Made by a program: the position numbers and the translations under genes
In this document: one piece after another, positions 9,814-20,891 of the stretch
How the letters are laid out: every line of letters begins with the position of its first letter
Numbering within the stretch: position 1 is the first letter of the stretch
Notes under the pieces: generated by a model
Database searches by the model: none
Told to the model about the DNA's origin: nothing
The model's input: the letters and a program-made list of their open reading frames with translations, nothing else
From: Euclidia mi
Lineage: Eukaryota; Arthropoda; Insecta; Lepidoptera; Erebidae
DNA: 64,000 nucleotides
Direction: 5' to 3'
Assembly: GCA_944739405.2 (NCBI GenBank)
Contig: OX123186.2
Span: forward strand, 90,127,034-90,191,033

Positions 9814-10241
9814 GAGAGAGGGAGAGAGAGAGATAGAGAACAGAAGAATATGTATTTTTTTCAATTCTTTATTCAATAACAATTTTTACATTGTGTTTGA
9901 ATATTTGCAACAATACAAAAAATACAATGAATAAAATAATTAAAAATTAAATGATGGCTGATAAATAAAAATGGTAAGTGGTATATCTGAATATAGAAAT
10001 TAATACTTAATAGTCGATAAAATTCATGAAATAAGTACCCATATCATGAGCATGTCTTCAACATGCAGTTCTTACAATAATTAAATGTCAAGTAGAAAAG
10101 AAATAAAAATTAGATATGTCAAATAAAAAAATAAATATAAATTGCATAAAATGACACCAAAAGAGAAAATAAATACAGAATAGCTATCAAAAATATTTAT
10201 TTTGTCGTATGCTTAGATAGTATGTTAAAAACAACATCTCA

Positions 10242-10499
10242 TTATGTTTCTTCGCTTGAAGAAAACAACCGATTGTCAATAAAATTTTCTGTAAAGTTAC
10301 ATTCAAAGTCACGGAGAACATTCAAAGCCAAGTTCCGGCGATTATCAAAGACCTTCGTTACGGGGATTGCAGACCCTGAAATATCCTGATACTGCTCTGA
10401 CCTATATTTATTGTTATCACTTTGGGGTATAAAGATTAGAGTAGTAACTATGTGAACAAGTTCAACGAGAAAGTGGACCTCAAGATCGACGGCACACAC
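10242..10499 (-). pseudogene. unrecognised minus-strand open frame, possibly a transposon fragment
   Basis: An 85-codon frame with non-random composition includes 'QYQDISGSAIPVTK' and 'NLALNVLRDFECN'. I recognise no domain. The minus-strand downstream region (10240 down to 9860) is very AT-rich and contains an AATAAA-like signal, as a 3' UTR would. It could be a piece of a transposon gene or a retrocopy. Confidence 0.3.
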
Positions 10500-11177
10500 G
10501 GTATGACAGTTGGATGTAAAGTATAAACATATTATATAAGGAAGTCCCCCGACCTGTCTGAAAGCAAGAAACTAGCACAGAATTTAAAAGCAGAACAAAA
10601 AATCAGTACAAGAAAAAAACATTACATACAATATTACAGAATAGACATGAAACTTAGAAGTAAACAATGAAAAGAGAATTGTGACGTGCCAAAGCAGGGC
10701 TTAGTTAAGAAATGCATTGCTGGACCTGTAGTTCACAGTCAGTACCTAAGTTTCTATAAGTTTTAATGTAAAACGTAATTTTGACTTTTTCATAACTTTT
10801 GCAAATGTACAAAATCTATAGAATATATATAAAGCAATACTATGTACTTCATCATCATAATCTTAGCACTGTCTCGGTTGCGAACTAAGATAGAAACGTT
10901 GCCTACAACCAGCTCAGTATCCTTAGTTACAACTCGATTCGATAGACGTTCTGCGCCCTGATTGGCTTGTGCCGAATGTTTCGACAATATGAACACGTAG
11001 GCGTAGTAGACCAATCGGAACGCCGAACTGCTATCGAATCAAAATAGGAGATGCGGTAGAGGCACTAGACTTGGTTACCGTGGACAAGAACTGGCAAGGA
11101 ACTCAACAAGGGTACCTAATTATTTAAATTGATCCGTTTAAACAGATTTTTTGTGAACTATTAATATACAAGCGCAC
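10500..11177. other. non-coding stretch
   Basis: No gene is seen. The minus-strand frame 10790-11014 has no domain. Confidence 0.35.
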
Positions 11178-11408
11178 ATTTATGCCTCGCTCGCATGGGA
11201 TTGGGAGGTCTCGATCCCGGGTCGGGAAAAGTGTTATTGGGTTTTTCCGTTAGGAAATTATCAGTAGCAGCACGGAGTCTGGTAATGTGCCTGGTACGGC
11301 AATAGGCTCGCCCTCTATTACGTGGGACCTAAAATTCATGGCGAAATGTGGGTGTAATATATAACACCTCTGCCTGCCCCTTCGGGGATACAGGCGTGAG
11401 TCTATAAA
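11178..11408 (+). mobile_element. copy of the second SINE family
   Basis: It matches the 4090-4350 SINE from 'tgcctcgctcgcatgg' through 'gttattgggtttttccgtta' to 'cttcggggatacaggcgtga'. The head is damaged: the B box region is shortened to 'ggtctcgatcccgg'. It ends in an A-rich tail. Confidence 0.7.
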
Positions 11409-12035
11409 AAAAATAAAAAGAAATATATTAATATACTACCAGGATAACGCTAGGACGATAATGGTGACTCTATTTATTTTCCTTATTGATTTTTTTCTCA
11501 GATCTAAGTATTTAATAACATAATTTAGTAATGATATAATTGTTAACTAATGATTTTATGTCCTAGAAACGTTTGTATTAAAATTGGCTATGATGTGATT
11601 AATATAATAAATTATAAAACCAAAATACAGCCTTAATTTGCCTACTTTAGTTGACAACGGAAACCGTAGTTTCTGTGTTATTATTTAAGATAGTTTCACT
11701 TTTAAATTGTTGACGGTATGGGTAACCACTTTAACTAAGTCTTGAAATATCGTTATCGTTTTGTGGTGTGGAGGTCACTGGCCTGACGCTCTGTGATACA
11801 TCACTTCACATCAGCAGACCACTGCTGGACAGAGGCCTCTTCCAGGTAACGCCACAATACCCGATCTCTCGCTTTCGTCGTCGCTCTGTGTAAAAGCTAA
11901 TATTCTCTCAACTGTGGTTGGTTGCAGTAGAAAACGTACTCTAAGCCAGTTCTTGCATAAACTGAGACGGTTATGACGATGATGATGACGTCAAAAGAGT
12001 TATTATTTTATTTTATTTTTCTTTCCATTTTTCAG
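11409..12035 (+). other. probable intron before exon 4, with an RTE scrap at 11805-11880
   Basis: The RTE scrap is minus-strand ('ggcctctgtccagcagtgg' on the complement). The final 35 bases are T-rich and end 'ccatttttcag', the acceptor of the next exon. No other feature is seen. Confidence 0.4.
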
Positions 12036-12250
12036 AATTGGACGTTCCTACATTCACGCAGACTTCAAGAGGCGCTCGGGTCACAACGTTGAACGGATAC
12101 AAGTTCTTCAGGCATATCGCGAATGCTTTAAAGGTCAGGTGGTACTGCAGCCATCACCAAAGTGGATGCAAAGCCGTCATCTTTACTGTGGAAGATCAGA
12201 TTGTTTGTATGAAACACGAACATTACCATGCACCGCCGGGAAACCGTTAG
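12036..12250 (+). CDS. mod(mdg4): alternative terminal exon, FLYWCH zinc finger 4
   Basis: The acceptor is 'tttccatttttcag' (AG at 12034-12035), phase 1. About 70 residues end in TAG at 12248-12250. The module is canonical: FTQTSRGARV, NGYKFFRH, KVRWYC-x6-C, FTVEDQIV, and the terminal H-x-H in the form EHYH, followed by APPGNR. All zinc ligands are present. An AATAAA near 12434 in the 3' flank could serve polyadenylation. A transposon-rich block begins about 350 bp downstream. Confidence 0.8.
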
Positions 12251-12598
12251 ATTGGATAAGATAAGATACTTTATTTGCCAGAAACACGGAAAGACTATAC
12301 TCCACAATGTTTTGAAAGAATATACTCCTTATTGATGTAATATAGTGTGATTTATTGACAGACAAAATAATAGCTTTAAATAGTAATAAGTACATAATAA
12401 TTATTTTTTCGTAAAACGTGGGAAGCAAAAAAAAATAAATACACTTTCATAATTTCTAGGATTTTTTCATTTATTGTATTAATGACAAAGAAATAGTGAC
12501 GTAAGTATTTACTAAGCAATTAGGACAACATAGCAATATCTAATTTATTATGTCTGTTCATACATATAGATATGTACGTTAAGTATCATAAATCATTA
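12251..12598 (+). other. 3' flank of exon 4
   Basis: AT-rich. It holds a candidate AATAAA near 12434 and no other gene. Confidence 0.4.
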
Positions 12599-13735
12599 TA
12601 TCCGCTTGCTTGCCCGTGTTATATGGCATATAACAAAATTCAAACACTAAATTGCCCGTGTTATATGGCATATAACATCGCATCTTAGTCTACTTTGCCC
12701 GTGTCATACTGTATATGACATGGCTCCCGCGGTCGAAAGAGTGAAATATACTCGTCTCTGTCGCTCTAGGGCTTAGTTTGTATTATGTATCTCGTTTCTA
12801 CGTTAAATTTCCCGTCATACTAATCCCAGTCGAGTTTCGACTCCATAGAGAAATTTTAAAAAAATAACGTTCGTTGTCAATGTTGTCATTGAGTGTTGAG
12901 TCGGTGCGGAATGTGCGCAATGTGTGAGTGTATTTGTGCTGTTTTTTTCTGTTAAATTTAGTTTTATTCTTTAAGATCTATTGTGTTTATCAAGGTATGT
13001 AAATAACTGACACGTACATATAATAATTCCAGCATGAAATATAAGATTTGACTTTTTTCGAGACCTTTAGTAGATTTTGGCGCGCAACAGTGATTTTACT
13101 GAGAGTATGGGAACTGTTTCAGAAATGTTCATATTACTCAGAAGTGGTGAATGCTATCCGTATGATTTCTTTTTGTTTTAAAAGAATATGAGACTACTTA
13201 TTTAGTGTTTATTTATTTGTATGTTTAAAACTGTTATTTGTGCATTATATGGCCTTATCAAATTTAACATAAATTACGCCGCGCGGCGCCAGATAATGGT
13301 TTGGAATCAGAGGCCTGTAATTCATAAATATGTGTAAACAAGTGTACTTTTTTATTTTTATCTTATTATCTAATATATAAGTAACGTAATTAAATATTAA
13401 AAACGATATGTCACCGCTTTAAGTTTTGAGGTATGAACTTATAAATACAAAGCGAGCTCTAAAACGCGCTATCTCAATTTCAAACGAGCATCACTCGACA
13501 CCAGAGTCGTAATCTAAATAAAAAAAGATAACACTGTATAGTTAGTTTCATAACAAACATAAATAATATAACACTTGACAACCTTTCAAAACAAATTGAG
13601 TCACAACGACCGATTGTGTGGAACCCGACCCGCGCGCCGAGGCGATAAAAACGCGCGGGCATTTGATCGTTATCGCTTTCAAGTGGCCGGGCAGAGGGGC
13701 CGGCGTGGGTTGCGGCGCGGAGCAAGCAAGCGGTA
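12599..13735 (+). mobile_element. 1.1-kb non-autonomous DNA transposon, copy 1
   Basis: The ends are 'ccgcttgcttgc' (12602-12613) and its inverse 'gcaagcaagcgg' (13722-13733), next to TA-rich flanks. A second, highly similar copy lies in the opposite orientation at 17222-21479. Three subterminal repeats near the left end carry near-palindromes such as 'gttatatggcatataac' (12617-12720). No transposase is encoded; the minus-strand frame 13480-13725 is in the GC-rich end. The superfamily is not recognised. Confidence 0.8.
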
Positions 13736-14463
13736 AAATAAAGTCTGTATTCTGCCTCTCTGTCCCTATGTATGCTTAAATCTTAAAAACTACGCAGCGG
13801 ATTTTAATGCGGTTTTTTTAATAGATATCATGATTCAAGAGGAAGGTTTATTGTATAATTGACGCGGACGAAGGCACTGACGACGTCTAGTACTTTGATA
13901 ACTAGCTGTAGAATACTTAATTAAGCATTTCTCGTAATGAGTATGATGGGTTTCCGCTGCTTTTGCACCTAAGTACATTTTTAGGGTTCCGTATCCAACG
14001 AGTAAAACGAAACTATTACTCCGCTGTCCGTATGTCTGTCTATAGCCAGGTTGTGTCATGAACCGTAATAGTCATTTAATATGTTGTGTAGCTAGCTAAA
14101 TAAAATTTACAGATGTTATTCTAAATGTTTGCTAGCAGCTGAGTTGTAACAAAATAAACAGATTTTTTATTTAGCTATAAGTTCAATTGGAATATTAGAA
14201 TTTATGGGATCCCAAAATTGTTTCAATGTAATTTGAATTTTTTGAATCTATGACTTATAGCCGTTGGAAAATGCAAAGGGCCTATTAACTATTAAGCTTC
14301 AAGCTACGGCTGAAACCTAAATATTCGTTTTCTGCCCTTCAGAGAGAAAATGATTTTATTAATACACAATGTTATTGAGACTCAATTAGAAAAGGCCTGT
14401 GTCTAGCAGAGGATTACAAAAGGCTTATGTTTAACTTACCACCAGATATAGTAACATATAACA
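13736..14463. repeat. repeat scraps, including a TE-A fragment at 13976-14070
   Basis: The stretch 'tttttagggttccgta' through 'tccgctgtccgtatgtctgt' matches one end of the TE-A repeat found at 16413-17151 and 41672-42192. An RTE-like word lies near 14390. There is no gene. Confidence 0.45.
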
Positions 14464-14640
14464 GACAAAAATAGTAAGTGATCACCAAAATGAAACCCGC
14501 ATTTTAATGTAAAATTATACCCAAAGTTTTAACATTTCGCTATCCTATATAAGCAAAATTACTCCAAATAAATAATTGTGAACCCAAAAGTAGTAAATGA
14601 TCACCAAAATTAAACCAGCATTTTAATGTAAAATTATGAT
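14464..14640 (+). repeat. pair of ~55-bp direct repeats
   Basis: The word 'gcattttaatgtaaaattat' preceded by 'gatcaccaaaat' occurs in both halves, near 14464-14518 and 14582-14637, with a few substitutions. It may be the terminal or internal repeat of an unrecognised element. Confidence 0.5.
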
Positions 14641-15754
14641 CAAATTTTTTTTTGTTAGTATCTAATCAAAACCAGCGAAAAAAATGTTTTTTTTTTTAAG
14701 CTATGTTGTCCCACTGATGTTATCATAAAAAAAAACAAAATTTATGAGACTTAGTAAATATCAATATTTTTAATATGGATATGGATTCACTAACCAACAG
14801 CACTAACTTAAATATTTACAATAAAGAATTTTCAAGTTATTTTCATTAAATATTTTTTTATGCACACAGTATAATAAAGTCCCTTTCTGTGGATTTGTTA
14901 CTACTAGGAGATTGGAACTTAGCATGGATGTTAAAAATAAAAAAACGCTTCCTGGCATAATCAGACTGTTAATAATATAATCAGTAACAATAACATGTTG
15001 AACTTTTATGTTTTTGAAATTAACAAAAATGATCTAACTTATTTATAATAAAAAACGGATTAAACAGTTGGTTACTGAATGTGTATCCATTCTGTGGTCC
15101 TAAAATACCCGACATAAAAAATTGATTTCACAAAAGACTAGTCGATTATTTTTATTCTTACACTGGCAATTCTATTTAGCTGTCACTTGTCATTGTGCCG
15201 ACGTGAAGTGAATGGTGCACGTGTTTTATAGAACCAAAAAAATTATATCGCCAAATTTTCATCAAAGATCGTGTGTAGTAAACACTAAATTTTTACAAAA
15301 AGCTCTATTCTATCGAGTCCGAACTTTAAGAATTTTATATTGTTGCTTTTTTAACCTAAAATATGAAGCCTTTATTTGGGATTTTATTCAAGGCCGTCCC
15401 ATCTGTGGAATTCTTTTCTGTGCTTCTCTGTCCACCGAGGGGACATCGGTCAACAGAAGGGATAATAATAACATTGCGCTACTGATTATGCTTCTGTTTT
15501 TTTTTTCAGAAACCTCTTTATAACCTATTGCCAATTTTACTTACGTCGGTCGATTTTTTTTTAAGAGTTGTTTTAAACTGGCCCGTAAGGGTGTGACATT
15601 AGACTTGAGAACTTGAGAAAAGACTAAACGGGTTGAATTAAAGTGCACCATGCTACAAAATGACTTTTCTCTCAGATTGTTTGTTTTATGTGCGTTTCGG
15701 TTTTTTTGGTTTCGAACGCATATATTGCATGTAGCTTTTTTTGTTTTAGCAAAC
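14641..15754. other. probable 5' part of the disrupted transposon, non-coding
   Basis: AT-rich, ending in 'ttttttgttttag', which could be an acceptor just before the start codon of the transposase-like frame. The open frames at 15212 and 15541 have no domains. Confidence 0.35.
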
Positions 15755-16412
15755 ATGCCTCCAAGAAAAAAAATTACAGAGGAAGAAAAAAGGAGAAGGC
15801 GCCGCGAACAGAAAATACAAAGTATGCGCCGTGCTCGGGCAAGATTGAATGACGCAGCGATTGAAGAGCGAAGAAGAAAAGATCGAGAAAGATATTATAA
15901 AAAGAAGGCGGACGGGTTAGTCAAGACTATTGATCAGTACACACCGCGTCAACAGTGCCAAATCCGAAAGATGTGGCGAGATAAAGCAAGAAAACGTCGT
16001 GGGAATATGGAGCAGAAAGAGCAATTCACAAGCTGTAGCACACCGACTACCTCTGTGTCGTCCTATTCTAGAGTTGCATCAGGTAGAGCAGTGATTAATC
16101 GTAATAAGCGTAAACTAACGTCTGAGAATCTTTACCTGAAGGAGCGGTTAACAATCTAATCTCTAAATATAAAATGTGACTAGGAAGGGCAACAAAAACA
16201 AACTGTAATAATAGGAAAAAGGGTGCTAGGTTTTCCAATAAATAAAAATCATCATCAATTAAAAATAAAATAGACGATTTTTTGCTAGAAGATGAGTATA
16301 GCAGACTGACAGCGGGTAAAAAAGAAACTATTACTCGCAATAAGAAAAAAATGCAAATACGTCTCCTTAATGACTCCTTGCTAAATTTTCACAAAATATT
16401 TATGAGTAAAAA
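15755..16412 (+). pseudogene. transposase-like gene, N-terminal piece
   Basis: The frame starts at ATG 15755 and gives a very basic segment (EEEKRRRRREQK, then RRRKDRERYYKKK) through a stop at 16157-16159. The reading then shifts frame and continues with a segment containing DEYSRLTAGKKE and RLLNDSL, up to the border of TE-A at 16413. I recall this order from a multi-copy insect and cnidarian transposase-like family of unknown superfamily. Further pieces in the same orientation lie at 21480-22100 and 31545-31785. It is broken by at least one frameshift and several insertions, so it is non-functional. Confidence 0.6.
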
Positions 16413-17151
16413 ATTGGGCAAGTGCGCGTCGGTCTCGCGCACGAAGGGTTCCGTACCATCATCTATAAAAGAAAATCACGTTTGTTGAATATACTTAAAT
16501 ATTTTTAACACACTCATGGACAGTAAACGCCTATAGGCGTGATAACAATAAAACTTCAATTGTGTCTCGTTTGCTGTCCGTGAAAGTGTTAAGTTTCTAC
16601 CTGTTTGTTAAAATCGAGTAATAAATTGCTTAAAATTACATTTGTTATATCGGAGCGCCGCTTTATTATTAACTTTTTTTTAATTTAATGATTTATTATG
16701 AAAGGTAATATACAACTACATATACAGTGAAAATTTTAAGCATCCACCTGTTATCGTTAGTAATTTATAGCAAAAAATACGCAACAAAACACGTTTGTTG
16801 TATGGGAGCCCCCCTTTATTTAAGTTTTCTATTTATTTAATTATTTATTTTCAAAAGTTATACATAACTACATATTCTGTGACAATTTTAAGCATCTAGC
16901 TGTTACCGTTAGTAATTTTGAGCAAAAAATACGAAAAACATCACGTTTATTGTATAGGACCCCTCCTTAATATTTTATTTTTAGTATTTGTTGTTATAGC
17001 GGCAACTGAAATACATAATTTGTGAAATTTTCAGCTTTCTAGCTATCACGGTTTATGAGATACAGCCTGGTGACAGACAGACAGACGGACAGACAGCGGA
17101 GGCTTAGTAATAGGGTCCCGTTTTTTAGCTTTTAGGTACGGAACCCTAAAA
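16413..17151 (+). mobile_element. TE-A dispersed repeat, copy 1
   Basis: It runs from 'ttgggcaagtgcgcgtcgg' and 'gaagggttccgtacc' to 'caccaggctgt' or its complement and ends 'ggtacggaaccctaaaaa'. An inverted pair 'agggttccgtacc' / 'ggtacggaaccct' lies near the ends. It interrupts the transposase-like gene. The copy at 41672-42192 is the reverse complement and lacks the 80-bp insert seen here. Confidence 0.75.
16509..16588. mobile_element. 80-bp piggyBac-type mini-element
   Basis: The insert has inverted ends ('catggacagtaaacg' and 'cgtttgctgtccgtg') and is flanked by TTAA at 16505-16508 and 16589-16592. The other TE-A copy reads straight through the site ('aaatattttataagtttctacc' on its complement). 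That empty site shows this is an insertion with TTAA duplication, as made by piggyBac transposases. Confidence 0.8.
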
Positions 17152-17221
17152 AGGAATTAAATTGTGCCCTACCAAACATTTAGGTGAAATCGCCCTTTTT
17201 AGGTTATATTCCCAAAAGTCT
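17152..17221 (+). pseudogene. short transposase-like piece between two insertions
   Basis: About 20 codons, including SPFLGYIPKSL, sit where the transposase-like protein is expected to continue after the 16412 break. The next coding piece resumes at 21480, so the element at 17222-21479 inserted here. Confidence 0.4.
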
Positions 17222-17995
17222 TATATCCGCTTGTTTGCTCCGCGCCGCAACCCACGCCGGCGCCTCTGCCCGGCTACTTGAAAGCGATAACGATCAAACG
17301 CCCGCGCGTTTTTATCGCCTCGGCGCGCGGGTCGGGTTTCACACAATCGGTCCTTGTAACTCAATTTGTTTTGAAAGGTTGTTAAGTGTTATATTATTTA
17401 TGTTTGTTATGAAACTAACTATACAATGTTATCTTTGTTTATTTAGATTACGACTCTGGTGTCGAGTGATGCTCGTTTGAAATTGATATAGCGTGTTTTA
17501 GAGCTCGCTTTGTATTTATAAGTTCATACCTCAAAACTTAAAGCGGTGACATATCGTTTTTAATATTTAATTACGTTACTTATATAATAGATATTAAGAT
17601 AAGAAATAAAAATTACACTAGTTCATACATATTATATGAATTTCCAGGCCTCTGATTCTTTGGAATCAGAGGCCTGGAAATTCATAGTTTTTCAAGTTCA
17701 AGTTTCATTATCTGGCGCCGCGCGTCGTAATTTATGTTAAATTTGATAAGCCCATATAATGCACAAATCACATTTTTAAGCATAAAATTAAATAAACACA
17801 AAATAAGTAGTCTTAGGCCCACTTGTACAACGATTCTTAAATTGAATTAAGATGTATTTAACGAGAAAAAATATTAAACACCACTAGCGTCTTGCACAAC
17901 GAAAAATCTGTCGACTAATATGATTTAAGAACTGTCAAAATTAATTACCGAAAATCGGCTGTTTAGTGGCTAATTTCATTTAATAACTGTCACAC

Positions 17996-18608
17996 TTTTT
18001 TTTTTTGGTGTCGGGTTGGAAAATCCTCATGGAGTCCCTTTGCCCTGGGGGGAAGGACGAAGAGGACTGTCCGACTCTTACTGACTAAAAACCAACCCGT
18101 GCTCCTCATGTACTCATGTGTCAGAGGGTAGGGTTTCACCTAAGCATTCCTCGCTACCTCCCGACGGGTATTGGCCCGCCAGATAGTCAGGCGGGCCCCG
18201 AACGAAACCCCCTTGGCGGCGGATGAAGGTGTTGGGCTCCGCCGCCAAAACACGATACACGATAGGGCCAAGACACGATAGGGAGGACGGCAACGCAACA
18301 CCGCATCCCCTCTTCCTCTGCGGCCCCACCGCGACGCAACGATGGTGCGCCCCCATTTGGTCGCGGGAGATAGGGCGCGCGGCAACGCAACACCGACACG
18401 CCTCTCCTCCCGCGACCGCACCCAACTGCGAGGGACAGACAGAACTGTCCCCCGCACCCGCACCTGTGGACGCATCCTACGCAGGCCTCACGCAAGCCCA
18501 CGTGGAGCGTCTCCTCCCGGGATCCCGCTTAGCTTCACCGTGGGAGAAAATCAAATCCACGGTTACTAAGCCCCCCCACTACGACAAGGTGGAGATCCCA
18601 CGGGGGGG
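17996..18608 (-). mobile_element. poly(A)-tailed retroposon, copy 2, with 5' ribozyme
   Basis: It lies on the minus strand with its T/A tail at 17996-18006 and is flanked by a 14-bp direct repeat, 'aataactgtcacac' (17982-17995 and 18609-18622). It is the same family as 51585-52100. It is GC-rich, about 613 bp, and encodes no convincing protein; the several overlapping open frames are by-products of GC content. The 5' end folds as an HDV-type ribozyme. It is probably mobilised by an unidentified LINE. Confidence 0.82.
18519..18608 (-). ncRNA. candidate HDV-type self-cleaving ribozyme (copy 2)
   Basis: From the 5' end on the minus strand: seven C pair with seven G (P1); GGGATCT pairs with the later GGGATCC (P2); ACC, loop TTGTCGT, then AGT (P3, with one mismatch compared with copy 1); and ACCGTGG pairs with CCACGGT (P4). 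The junction reads GCTAAG, which contains the cytosine equivalent to the catalytic C of HDV-type ribozymes. The fold was drawn by eye and activity is inferred. Confidence 0.7.
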
Positions 18609-18797
18609 AATAACTGTCACACTGACGTTGGCAACTTGTCATTAGCGACGAGAATTAACTATAAATAAATAACTGGACTGGACGACCCATCAGGGGTAGG
18701 CCTTCCACAAGGTGGACCGACGATCTGGTTAAGAGGCTGACATGATGATGATGATATAACTGATAACAAAGTACCTACCTACTTGTGTTATTGTTAA

Positions 18798-19579
18798 CCC
18801 TAGAATCCTACACTATCTGGCAAACATATTATTCCTATCCTGGGGTGCTGGAACACCCCATACTGAAATGAGTGTAATTCTTAAAATAAAAAAAAAAAAC
18901 AGTTAATAAAAATACGTTTAATTATAAATAATCAGAAACTTGAGATCACAAATCAACCTTATTACACAAAGTGCTTGTAGGATCTCGTAGTTTTTTGAGG
19001 ATCGCTGCAATAGACTATTCTATATCCCGCCTCAAAGTTGGCATCCGGTACCGGTCCTCCAAATGTTCATGTATCAGTTCCAAACATAATTGTTTCAAAA
19101 ATAATCGCTGAAACGTTATATTTGGCTTATTATTTGATCTTGAACACAACCTAGGAATTACAAGTAATCCCAACTATTTCTTCGTCGCCACATTTGTGGT
19201 CTAGAATAGAGTTTATTACCTCGTCATTCAAACCTCTGACAACCACCTGACACACAATAGATAGACTTCATTGAATTTCACCTACATAACATCAGTATTT
19301 AATTCATATAAGAGTATTGTTTTAATAAACAATCAAATTCAATAACATATTACATATAAATCCATCAATCGTAATAAATAAAGTAACTTACGATTTTACT
19401 ACACTGGGGTATTGGCGTACCCCACTGCACTTATACAGGCAACCACATAACGTGGCTGTCGTCGGTTGACACCAAACTAAAGTACTCTGACGGGCGAATG
19501 CGTGGATATTAAATAATTTGACATATTTAGAAAACAAATCGTTGTGGGGTGCACCTGCACCTCTTGTAGGGTTCTAGGG
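18798..19579. mobile_element. piggyBac-like MITE
   Basis: The ends 'ccctagaatcctaca' and 'tgtagggttctaggg' are inverted and flanked by TTAA at 18794-18797 and 19580-19583. CCCTAGAA ends and TTAA duplication are piggyBac hallmarks. About 780 bp, no transposase. Confidence 0.82.
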
Positions 19580-19656
19580 TTAATGCTCAAAATGTTCTAG
19601 TTATTATTTGTCAATTGTCATTTCGTTGCTAGGCGACGACAATGCGTTTTGTTTTA

Positions 19657-19657
<1 letters not shown>

Positions 19658-19694
<37 letters not shown>
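19658..19694. repeat. (AT)n microsatellite
   Basis: An uninterrupted TA dinucleotide run of about 36 bases. The plus-strand open frame over it is an artefact of the repeat. Confidence 0.9.
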
Positions 19695-19698
<4 letters not shown>

Positions 19699-19699
19699 A

Positions 19700-20891
19700 C
19701 GGTTTTATGCAAAAGCATACGCATAACATCGTTAAAATCGTAACAAAAAGTCATCATGCCATGAAACAAAACGTAGAAACTACTTTACCGACCTCATAAA
19801 ATGTTTAACTAAATCTAAGCGTTGTTGTCGTTGTGCAAGAGGACGCTAAATACTTTTAAGTTAAATTATTTTATGCTGTTAATTCTGTTCAACAAATTTA
19901 AATTATGGTTTAAGACATTTATTTTCTCAAAAGATTTACAAATCACTTACAGAGAAAATGTTAAACTTACATATATATTCTAAATAACATTAAGCCGATT
20001 GGCGTAGCGAGTAAGACACCGAATATTACACTAAACCTTATGCACTGACTCAATAATACTTAATCATTCATTTTGTCATGCATTAATAATTACAAAACTA
20101 GCAATTTGTAATTATTATTGCAAACCGGGTAGTTGCAAAAATAAAGCGTCAGTGCATCGTCGCTTCGTTTAAATGTATGAATAGGCTGGCGACTTGTTTG
20201 TTAAGACCTGTGACACATTAACTCATTACGATATAAATTAACTTATTTGTGATTGTATAATTATATAAACGCTTGTAAGTATTAAGCTGGTACCGTATGG
20301 TATTCATTGTAAATGTTTATTTTAGGTCTTGTTCAGTTTAAATATAATTGTTGTACATTACATAATAGATACCTAGTATTGTAGACATAGTATATGTAGG
20401 TACCTATTTTAACACATATATAGTTGTTTTATATATGTAGTATTTAAAATCGTGTAATTAGTTTTATTATTTATATCAGTGACGAAAGGTAGAATATTTC
20501 AAAAATAGGACCCCGATAGGAATTGCTTTGTATGGACTCGTCGCCACAGATTATTATATACCTATACATTTCTTTTTTCTTTTTTATATAAGTAGTAAAT
20601 CAGGTACATATATTTAGCACTGCATGCACACTAATTCATACACTTAATAAGCTTAGTGGTAATTACTGTAATAACGATAAATCATTTAAAATATGGCTTT
20701 TTAGTAATTTTTTAAAAGTTTGTAATGATTTTGAATCTTTAATATTTTTAGGTAATTTGTTGTAGTGTTGAGCTCCCTCGTAAAGAATACTCTTTTTTCC
20801 ATAGTTTGTTCTATGTATCCTTAGACATAGATTGTTAGCCTGCCTTGTCAAATTAAGGAGTGACTTAAATCAAACGTTACGCAAGTGGGCC
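19700..20891. other. non-coding remainder of the Harbinger-like element
   Basis: AT-rich. A 62-codon minus-strand frame (20663-20851) reads NYGKKSILYEGAQHYNKLP, which resembles the C-terminal tail of LINE reverse transcriptases, so a small LINE 3' scrap may be present. Confidence 0.4.

Larger units (their letters stand above)
17816..20891. mobile_element. PIF/Harbinger-like element with TTA duplication
   Basis: The ends 'ggcccacttg' (17816) and 'caagtgggcc' (up to 20891) are inverted repeats, flanked by TTA at 17813-17815 and 20892-20894. Comparison with the uninterrupted copy at 12599-13735 locates the empty site. TTA duplication and GGCC-type ends fit PIF/Harbinger. I see no transposase. 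It has accumulated a ribozyme-bearing retroposon (17996-18608), a piggyBac-like MITE (18798-19579) and an (AT)n microsatellite. Confidence 0.78.

Noticed and set aside
18114..18645. Overlapping GC-rich open frames of 75-140 codons on both strands
   Set aside because: They occur in all frames of a GC-rich retroposon, are not conserved in its second copy in one frame, and have no domain.
19608..19799. A small ORF with an IYIYIY run
   Set aside because: It is translation of an (AT)n microsatellite.
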